A stretch of 8,891 bases of DNA, from positions 1 to 8,891 of the forward strand of contig JBASOM010000073.1 in the NCBI GenBank assembly GCA_049658265.1, read 5' to 3'. The position numbers and the translations under genes are program-made. Each line of letters opens with the position of its first letter. The stretch's first letter is position 1. Below are positions 1-5,731 of this stretch, one piece after another. This DNA is from DTU063 sp001512695 (GTDB lineage: Bacteria > Bacillota > Thermosediminibacteria > Thermosediminibacterales > Tepidanaerobacteraceae). A model generated the notes under the pieces. The model was not told the DNA's origin, did not search any database, and saw nothing but the letters and a program-made list of their open reading frames with translations.

Positions 1-104
1 ACCACAAATTCACCAGCTTCTACAGAGAAATTTATATTTTTTAAAGCCCTTTGAGGGGAATTTGGATAAGCAAAGTTTAAATTTTGTATGTCTATTAAAG
101 CCAT
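1..104 (-). CDS. ecfA: ECF transporter ATPase (EcfA-type ABC ATPase), N-terminal fragment
   Basis: Only the first 34 codons are present; the gene continues past coordinate 1. It begins MALIDIQNLNFAYP and goes on to ALKNINFSVEAGEF. This is the standard opening of an ABC ATPase: a first beta strand, an aromatic A-loop residue (Tyr13) that stacks on the adenine of ATP, then the strand leading to Walker A, which itself lies outside the window. The ATG overlaps the end of the upstream ecfT by 10 nt, and an AGAAGGAG-like ribosome site sits about 13 nt upstream inside that gene. The protein would be a cytoplasmic ATPase powering the ECF importer with the T component next to it. Assignment as EcfA rather than another ABC ATPase rests on this neighbour. 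Whether a second ATPase and the S component follow cannot be seen. Confidence 0.85.
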   Translation of the reverse strand, partial: MALIDIQNLNFAYPNSPQRALKNINFSVEAGEFV

Positions 105-967
105 GCCAGTTTTTCAGCTCCTTCTACCACTAGGGGAATGGCAAGATATATAGCAGAAACGGCCAAAAAAAGTCCCGTGTTCATGTCTAAAACCAGCGGC
201 GCAAGCACGGGATATATTTGAAAGTACCCGATACCCCAATACCAGAAGAGTAGCAGATTGGCCCAAGTAAAAAGTATCAGGAAGAGAATGGCCCAATCCC
301 TTCTTGTCATCTTATAATCGAAATATGAGCTCCTGTTTTTTGTAATACTGTATCCTCTCGCCCTCATGGACCTCGATGTGATAATGGCTTCTTCCAAAGA
401 CCATGTAATTAGTATTACCAGTATCTGCATGCCGTTTTTTATGCGCTGTATGAAAGTCCCGGAAGATATATCCGTGCCCCTGGTCTTTTGGACAAGGGCA
501 ATTTCTTGGCTGCGCCTTTTGAGGACCGGCACAAAGCGCATGGCCATCATGGCCATAAAGGCAGTCTTGGAGAGTATTGAAGAAAAAAGAAACATAAATT
601 TGTCCGGAGTTATGACCATGTTGTAAGAAACAAAAGCTATTAGCACGGTCAGAAGGGACATCATCATGGCAATGCCGTAAACCACAGCTTCAAGGGTTAC
701 GGGATTGTCCATGAAATAAAAGAGCACATTCTGACCCCGGCGGGAAACAAAGGGATTTATCAAGGCTATAAACAATCCAAAAAATATGTAGAATCTGGCG
801 GATTCCTTTAGCTTCCTGCCCCCATCCTGCATGATATTGAGTAGTATTTGAGAGCAGAGGGCCAAGAGTAAAAACAGAGGGTGGTAGATTATCATCACAA
901 GTATGACGAGACCGACATAATAAAGAAAACAGGGGGCAGGATGAAGCGATGCAAAGCCCCTATTCAT
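95..967 (-). CDS. ecfT: ECF transporter transmembrane (T) component, EcfT/CbiQ family
   Basis: A 290-residue integral membrane protein of about the usual family length (roughly 250-300). It has hydrophobic segments near residues 12-45, 58-72, 92-115, 181-190 and 224-285. The cytoplasmic coupling region between them carries two Arg-Gly motifs, QKTRG (160-164) and SMRARGY (200-206), which match the short coupling-helix motifs by which EcfT docks on the two ATPases. In ECF importers the T component joins the ATPases to a vitamin-specific S component. The start overlaps the end of the DUF4430 lipoprotein gene by 8 nt, with a strong AGGAGGGG site at 974-981. The stop overlaps the start of the ATPase. 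The substrate is not readable from EcfT itself; the upstream B12 riboswitches suggest a corrinoid. No S-component-like domain is fused to it. Confidence 0.9.
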   Translation of the reverse strand: MNRGFASLHPAPCFLYYVGLVILVMIIYHPLFLLLALCSQILLNIMQDGGRKLKESARFYIFFGLFIALINPFVSRRGQNVLFYFMDNPVTLEAVVYGIAMMMSLLTVLIAFVSYNMVITPDKFMFLFSSILSKTAFMAMMAMRFVPVLKRRSQEIALVQKTRGTDISSGTFIQRIKNGMQILVILITWSLEEAIITSRSMRARGYSITKNRSSYFDYKMTRRDWAILFLILFTWANLLLFWYWGIGYFQIYPVLAPLVLDMNTGLFLAVSAIYLAIPLVVEGAEKLAWL

Positions 968-1646
968 CTGCCGCCCCTCCTGAATCCTCTATATCTCTTC
1001 CCAAATCAAGGGTATAGAGCCACTCAATCACATCACCGGCATTAACAGTAAAAGCTCCGGCACTTTTGCTGTACATGCTGCCGTTTACCCTGTAAAGCCA
1101 GCCGCTCCTTGGCCCATGGTCGAATTCAAACAAGTTATTTATGCCTTCCACATATGCCGTGGATTTTTTCCCTCTGATGGATATGGGAATATTGTTTTGC
1201 TTTGCTGCCTTTTTCAGCGCATCCAGCACCGTTTCCCCTTCTTCTATTTCAACCTCCGTTGCTTCCAAAATCACGCCCATGGCCTTGTGGCCAACTATGG
1301 ATATGGTAACGGAAGGGGCCGGATCCGCATCCCCGGGCTTTTCTTCTTCCTTGCTTTGACTCTTTTCATCTTCCTGACCTTTTCCGTTTGAACTACTTTT
1401 TTCTGGACTTGTTTTAGATTCCTCCGCTTTCGGTGCAGGATCTACCCTGTCAATACTCTCTTCCTGCTTTTGCCCTTCCTGACCGTGGCTGATGTCTGCT
1501 TCTTGTTGAATATTCTCCTGGCGCCCTTCAGATCGAGGAGAGGTCTCGGGAGCGGACGCCTTGCTGCCGCAGCCCACTATTAATAAACAGGCTATCAGCA
1601 GTATTAAAACTAAAAACAGGGTCTGTCTGTCCATGAATAGTCTCAC
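960..1646 (-). CDS. Lipoprotein with C-terminal DUF4430 (transcobalamin C-terminal-like) domain
   Basis: A 228-residue predicted lipoprotein. The hydrophobic signal runs from about residue 10 to 25 and ends in the lipobox IVGC, so Cys26 should be lipidated and the protein held on the outer face of the membrane. Residues 27-110 are a low-complexity, charged Glu/Lys/Ser/Pro tether. Residues 113-219 form a DUF4430 domain: beta strands, then GETVLDALKKAAKQNNI, then a GPRSGWLYRVNG core (178-189) and GDVIEWLYTLDLGRDI (204-219). DUF4430 corresponds in fold to the beta domain that caps cobalamin in transcobalamin and intrinsic factor. The GTG start overlaps the stop of the upstream SLH gene as GTGA; an ATG four codons later is the alternative start. 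It sits directly before ecfT, so a role as the membrane-proximal corrinoid receptor handing ligand to the ECF importer is plausible. Binding is inferred. Confidence 0.82.
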   Translation of the reverse strand: MRLFMDRQTLFLVLILLIACLLIVGCGSKASAPETSPRSEGRQENIQQEADISHGQEGQKQEESIDRVDPAPKAEESKTSPEKSSSNGKGQEDEKSQSKEEEKPGDADPAPSVTISIVGHKAMGVILEATEVEIEEGETVLDALKKAAKQNNIPISIRGKKSTAYVEGINNLFEFDHGPRSGWLYRVNGSMYSKSAGAFTVNAGDVIEWLYTLDLGRDIEDSGGAADE

Positions 1647-3163
1647 TGCCCTTCGCCTCTTTCAAATACTCTTACCATTACCGTGGCTGCCATCTCCCGG
1701 GTAACATTTTGTCTTGGCGAAAAGTTGCCGTTTGCCCCTGTCATCAACTGATTTCCCACTATAGCCTTAATTGCCGGAACCGCCCATTGGGACGCATCCT
1801 GTAAATCTTTAAGGTCAACTTCTTCTGCTGTCTCTAAAGACAAAGCCCGCTGCAGCATCACGGCCATTTCTTCCCTTGTAATATAATCATTTGGCATGAA
1901 TTTATCTTGGCTTTTTCCGGTGATTATCCCCTTTTCGTAGCAGTTCATGACATAACCGAAGTACCAGCTGTCGGGTTTGACATCACTGAACACCTGCTGT
2001 GAACTGCTTTTTCCCTCTAGCTTAAGTAGTCTAACAAGTAGTGCAGCAAATTCTGCACGAGTGATATTCTGCTTTGGTTCAAAGAGGTTTCGCCCTTTGC
2101 CCTCCATGAGGCCGTATTCTCTAGCCTTTTCGATGGATTGCCTGGCCCACTCGGAGGCGGAATCAATATCTGCAAAGGAAGTATGGTCTTCAGGAGAACT
2201 TTCTTTTCCCTCTGTCAAGTGGTAAATCCAGCTTTCGTCATCTAGGAAGCGCTTATAAGCCACCAAAGCCACTAGCGCCTGTTCGGTTGCCATTTCATCG
2301 CTGCCTTCACCTTCAATGTGGGAGTAACCGCCGTCTGCCTCCCTAAAGGATAAGAGCTTTGATATGAGGTTGCCGTCTTTTATAAATCTTGGGTCTTTTA
2401 AGGGGTCAATTTCCAGGGCGATCAGGGCTATTATGGTCTGGGAAATGCTTTCACTGCTGGAATCGCCCCAGGCGGTAAAGCCACCATCAGCAGACTGCTT
2501 TTGTGACAAAAACTCGATGGCCCTTTCAATGGCAGCCGCAACTTCCGGCTTGTCCCGGTACAGGGACATTGCCTGAATGGCCATGGCAGTAAGGTCTATG
2601 TCACTTATTTCCCCATAAACCAGGGAAAAGCCTCCGTCAGGGTTTTGCTGGTTTAAAATGTAATCTAATAGCTTTTGCCTGGTCCACAGGGCATCATCGG
2701 GAATCAAAATGCCGCAGGCATCCAAGGCTATCAATGCAAAGATGGGGCCATTTGTGCCCTGCAGGGTCATATTACCATTGTTATAAATCTTTTCTATAAT
2801 GTTATATCCGGCAACATTTCTCGGGTCACGGTTTAACGCCGAAACAGCCATTGCCAGCTTTGCATAATCGGTGATTTTCCTAAAATCGCCTTCGTGTTCT
2901 TTTAGGTATTCCTCCAGGTATTCATAAGCTTTTTCCGGAACTTCTATACCCAATGCTCTCATTCCAATAATTTGCCACTCGGTATATTCCAGGTTTTTAT
3001 TAGTTTTATATATATAATCTACAATCTCATCAATGGCATCGGATATTTCTTTAGGCCCGATATTTGTATTCTCTGCTGCAAAAATGTAGCCGCCTAACTG
3101 GACGACAAGTAATAGAGCTAAAGTCATAGCAAGAAATTTCTTTGTCCGCGACATGTTTAACAC
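1643..3163 (-). CDS. SLH-anchored alpha/alpha-barrel repeat protein (prenyltransferase/cobalamin-binding-like)
   Basis: I start this at the GTG at 3163 because AGAGGTGA (3168-3175) lies 4 nt before it, whereas the in-frame ATG at 3178 has no ribosome site. Residue numbers here count from that upstream ATG. A signal peptide ends near AAEN (34-37). Residues about 45-315 hold helical-hairpin repeats with glycine-rich turns: QQNPDGGFSL, QKQSADGGFTAWG and READGGYSH, each followed by an Ala/Leu-rich helix such as DLTAMAIQAM. This is the (alpha/alpha)6 fold shared by prenyltransferases, terpene cyclases and the N-terminal domain of intrinsic factor and transcobalamin. Three SLH domains (about 334-385, 396-447, 455-507) would anchor it to the secondary cell-wall polymer. 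An enzymatic role is unlikely for an exported, SLH-bound protein. With the B12 leader and DUF4430 neighbours it is probably the alpha half of a surface corrinoid binder. It overlaps the lipoprotein gene by 4 nt. Confidence 0.85.
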   Translation of the reverse strand: MLNMSRTKKFLAMTLALLLVVQLGGYIFAAENTNIGPKEISDAIDEIVDYIYKTNKNLEYTEWQIIGMRALGIEVPEKAYEYLEEYLKEHEGDFRKITDYAKLAMAVSALNRDPRNVAGYNIIEKIYNNGNMTLQGTNGPIFALIALDACGILIPDDALWTRQKLLDYILNQQNPDGGFSLVYGEISDIDLTAMAIQAMSLYRDKPEVAAAIERAIEFLSQKQSADGGFTAWGDSSSESISQTIIALIALEIDPLKDPRFIKDGNLISKLLSFREADGGYSHIEGEGSDEMATEQALVALVAYKRFLDDESWIYHLTEGKESSPEDHTSFADIDSASEWARQSIEKAREYGLMEGKGRNLFEPKQNITRAEFAALLVRLLKLEGKSSSQQVFSDVKPDSWYFGYVMNCYEKGIITGKSQDKFMPNDYITREEMAVMLQRALSLETAEEVDLKDLQDASQWAVPAIKAIVGNQLMTGANGNFSPRQNVTREMAATVMVRVFERGEGQ

Positions 3164-3187
3164 TTTATCACCTCTCATTTTTTGAAT

Positions 3188-3213
3188 TAGATTGACACTA
3201 TTTGGTCAATCTA
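3188..3213. repeat. Inverted repeat just upstream of the SLH alpha/alpha gene
   Basis: TAGATTGAC (3188-3196) and GTCAATCTA (3205-3213) form a perfect 9-bp stem with an 8-nt loop, ending about 25 nt before the GTG start of the downstream gene. No T-run follows on the minus strand, so it is not a standard terminator. An operator, or an mRNA structure affecting processing or translation, are the possibilities; nothing decides between them. Confidence 0.5.
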
Positions 3214-3233
3214 GCCCAAGTAGTTTGTAGGAA

Positions 3234-3267
3234 TGGTTCCTGTAGACAGTAAGGTTCACAGGAACCA
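3234..3267. repeat. Inverted repeat in the 240-nt gap between the two SLH genes
   Basis: TGGTTCCTGT (3234-3243) and ACAGGAACCA (3258-3267) form a perfect 10-bp stem with a 14-nt loop. It lacks a following T-run on either strand, so intrinsic termination is not supported. It lies between two genes of the same operon and could set a processing or stability boundary that gives the downstream block a different mRNA level. Confidence 0.5.
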
Positions 3268-3336
3268 CTTTCATACTCCCGACATAGGAGAATATATGAA
3301 AACAACCCGCTCCGCATTTAAAACAAAATGAGACAA

Positions 3337-3402
3337 GGGACCGTCCCCACGCTTTCCTCCTAAACTAGCTTTGGAAGCAGGGAAGCGTCCCCTGCTGCTT
3401 CC
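3337..3402. repeat. GC-rich palindromic (REP-like) intergenic element
   Basis: Two short palindromes lie together. GGGAC-C-GTCCC spans 3337-3347. A longer hairpin has GGAAGCAG (3373-3380) pairing with CTGCTTCC (3395-3402), and its last base overlaps the stop codon of the upstream SLH gene. Both contain CGTCCCC, which also appears in the gap at 5649-5655. Local base composition is more GC-rich than the surrounding intergenic DNA. This resembles the small dispersed palindromes often seen between genes in Firmicutes, but that family assignment is from impression only. The long hairpin could also protect the 3' end of the upstream message. Confidence 0.4.
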
Positions 3403-5573
3403 TATTTGATTAGTAAACCGTAAATGCGATATAGCACCGTTGCAGCCTGTGCCCTGGTGGCATTTTCCAGGGGTGCGAATACTCCTTCACTGATACCGCC
3501 TATGATTTTTTCCCTTAGGCATAAAGCGGCACTTTCCCGGGCCCATGAGGCAATCTCCTCGAAGTCCTTAAATGCTTTCAAATTGTCAACTTTTTCTTGC
3601 GAATGGAATTTGTCTTTCATTATGTTGGAAATGATTTTGGCCATTTCTTGTCGTGTAATCTTGCCATTTGGGTCAAACTCGGTTGCGGACTTACCGTTTA
3701 CCAGGCCTTCGTTGTATGCAATGGCTATCGGATTGTAGTACCAGTCATTTTCCCTGACATCCATGAAGGGCACGGTATATCCATGGTTTTCGCCGTATCC
3801 CATTGCCCTTGTCATCAGTGCGACAAATTCAGCCCTCGTGATATTGGCATCCGGGTCGAATATTCCTTCACTCTTTCCCTTTATTATCCCCTTGCCGGCC
3901 AGGGCGCCAATTTCCTTCCTGGCCCAATGGTCTTTTGTGTCCTCAAAATCTGCTACCGATTCCTTGGCAAAGTATGTGCTGAAATGAGTCGTGAAAAATC
4001 TGGCTGTTTTGCTAGCCGGGTCGTAGATTCCGCCCACAGCTTGAACACTGCCATCTTCCTTTAACCAAAATACGGTTACTGCTGTCTCATCATTGTATTT
4101 GCCTTCAAAGGGTATCCCCACTTCGATTGGATGGCTAAATCTTTGACCACTTGCTTCAGTTATTTCTATTAAAATACTTCCGTCGGGAATCTGATCCTGT
4201 AAACTCTCAGGCAAAGCTTCTTTGTCTGCTTTTTTTGCAGTTATTTTTAGCCCCTGCTTTTCGTGAATGTCATTTAGTGATTCCACGGGCAGGACTGCAG
4301 TCAAGATTCCTGAAGATATATCCAGCTTTTTAAACCCTTTTTCCGTTGCCTTGCCAATAAAAATTCCGGGGAGGTTTATCTCTGCATTTTCTTCATTTTC
4401 TTGGGGAATTGCAGCATAAAATCTTTGTTCCGGCTGTAAATTATCCGACTGTATTTGATGCAGCTTTTTATTCAGCTCAAGGGCAACATCAAGTATATCG
4501 TCGATGATCTTTTCCATTTTGCTTTCATCACTCATCTTGTTTACAAACGCAAGTGTTATACCGATGCTCTCTTTTACTACCGAAGATATTTCAGTTATCG
4601 ATGCTTCTTCATCGGTATAACCTAAAAGTCTTGCCGCCATCTCGGCTACTCTTGCACTATTAGCCGAGGCACTATTAATGGCATCTTCAGATTTCAGCCT
4701 TGCTAAAACTTTTAAGAAAATATCGTTGACATCTTTTAAATCCCTTAACACGGCTTTCTTAATATCATCCTTGCTTTTAACACTGTTTACCATATCCACA
4801 ATATAATCAGTAATGTTTTTCACCATGTCAATTATTTCTTTTTCACTAGCGTTCTTGTCATCAAGCAGGGCTAAAGCATCATCTATGATTTCTTTTCTGG
4901 GTTCCTCGTATATATTTCCAATATCTTCACCCAGGTTAGTGGTGTATAACCACTGAATGTAGTCCCCGTCTTCTACAGTGACACTTCCCGGGCCAATACC
5001 TGGAAAATCCCCGTTAACGGAAAACATCCACCCGCTTGTGGGGCCTTTGTCAAACTCGTTTTGCCCGTCGATCCCTACCACATATCCGCTTCTAATCCTG
5101 AAATCGATTCCTTTTGAATCCAAAACCCTCCTGGTTATACTTAGCACCGTATCGCCTTTTTTTATTTCTACCTCTGTCTTAGGCAATATAACTCCTTCGT
5201 ATCCTTTTATGTAAATATATGCCACCGCAGGTTTTTCAGGCTGTTCAGGTTCTTCAGGTTCTTCTTTTTCCACCACAATAGTCTTGGTCTGGTTAATTCC
5301 ATCTAAATTCACCGTGCACTCATACTCGTTTCCCTGCTCCAAATAGGTGTTAAATACAGCTTGCCCACTTGCATCCGTTTCCTTTTGATCTATATAATGC
5401 TTTCTGCTGCCATCCCCGATAACGATACTGACGGGCTTGTAACTTTCCCCTCTGACGATAACACTCACTCTAGCGCCGTCCACTTCATAGTCCACTGTAA
5501 GGCCTGCCGCAAAGGCAAAGGAGGGCAGCAGTAACGCAAGTATCATCAGAAATGATATTAACTTCCCTCTCAA
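3402..5573 (-). CDS. SLH-anchored surface protein with DUF4430 (transcobalamin C-terminal-like) domain
   Basis: The likely start is the TTG at 5573: GGAGGTG (5580-5586) lies 6 nt before it, while the in-frame ATG at 5588 overlaps that site and has no ribosome site of its own. Residues are numbered from that ATG. There is a signal peptide cleaved after AFA (25-27), an Ig-like beta domain (about 29-107), a Pro/Glu linker, and DUF4430 (about 122-222) with GPTSGWMFSVNG (182-193) and GDYIQWLYTTNLGEDI (208-223). An all-helical region without recognised family follows (about 228-385), then a beta-rich domain (about 400-542) of the kind found in S-layer proteins. Three SLH domains follow (about 547-598, 607-657, 673-724). 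Its DUF4430 matches that of the lipoprotein downstream, so the operon holds two beta-type modules with different anchors. The role is likely corrinoid capture at the S-layer with the alpha/alpha protein encoded just upstream; this is inferred. Confidence 0.87.
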   Translation of the reverse strand: MRGKLISFLMILALLLPSFAFAAGLTVDYEVDGARVSVIVRGESYKPVSIVIGDGSRKHYIDQKETDASGQAVFNTYLEQGNEYECTVNLDGINQTKTIVVEKEEPEEPEQPEKPAVAYIYIKGYEGVILPKTEVEIKKGDTVLSITRRVLDSKGIDFRIRSGYVVGIDGQNEFDKGPTSGWMFSVNGDFPGIGPGSVTVEDGDYIQWLYTTNLGEDIGNIYEEPRKEIIDDALALLDDKNASEKEIIDMVKNITDYIVDMVNSVKSKDDIKKAVLRDLKDVNDIFLKVLARLKSEDAINSASANSARVAEMAARLLGYTDEEASITEISSVVKESIGITLAFVNKMSDESKMEKIIDDILDVALELNKKLHQIQSDNLQPEQRFYAAIPQENEENAEINLPGIFIGKATEKGFKKLDISSGILTAVLPVESLNDIHEKQGLKITAKKADKEALPESLQDQIPDGSILIEITEASGQRFSHPIEVGIPFEGKYNDETAVTVFWLKEDGSVQAVGGIYDPASKTARFFTTHFSTYFAKESVADFEDTKDHWARKEIGALAGKGIIKGKSEGIFDPDANITRAEFVALMTRAMGYGENHGYTVPFMDVRENDWYYNPIAIAYNEGLVNGKSATEFDPNGKITRQEMAKIISNIMKDKFHSQEKVDNLKAFKDFEEIASWARESAALCLREKIIGGISEGVFAPLENATRAQAATVLYRIYGLLIK

Positions 5574-5598
5574 ACCATACACCTCCATTTGTTAAATT

Positions 5599-5641
5599 TG
5601 CATATATTAATTAAATATGCACAAACCTGTACACCTGGCAA
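5599..5641 (-). promoter_or_regulatory. Possible internal promoter with AT-rich palindrome
   Basis: Upstream of the SLH-DUF4430 gene, TGCATAT and ATATGCA (5599-5621) flank a 9-nt AT core, making a 23-nt imperfect palindrome. On the minus strand TTGCCA (5636-5641) stands 18 nt from TATTTA (5612-5617), a weak sigma-A-like pair, and the palindrome would cover the -10 region. This could give the SLH block some expression independent of the riboswitches, or be an operator, or be chance in AT-rich DNA. Confidence 0.25.
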
Positions 5642-5676
5642 ACGAAACGTCCCCCTGGCAGATAAGTCAAAAGTGG

Positions 5677-5710
5677 TGGTGTAGCTGAACGCTTTGTTTC
5701 AGCTACACCA
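5677..5710 (-). terminator. Strong intercistronic hairpin, possible partial terminator
   Basis: TGGTGTAGCTGAA (5677-5689) and TTCAGCTACACCA (5698-5710) make a perfect 13-bp stem with an 8-nt loop, placed about 20 nt after the stop of the secreted alpha/alpha gene. On the minus strand only a short run of four T follows (CCACTTTTGAC), so full intrinsic termination is doubtful. Partial termination or 3'-end stabilisation of the first gene's message would make the soluble protein more abundant than the anchored ones. Confidence 0.45.
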
Positions 5711-5731
5711 GGGAGTAGGTTGTGCTTACAC

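Noticed and set aside
3597..4064. Plus-strand open frame of 155 codons
   Set aside because: It lies wholly antisense to the SLH-coding part of a well-supported gene, has no domain resemblance and has low-complexity, Cys/Phe-rich translation typical of a shadow frame.
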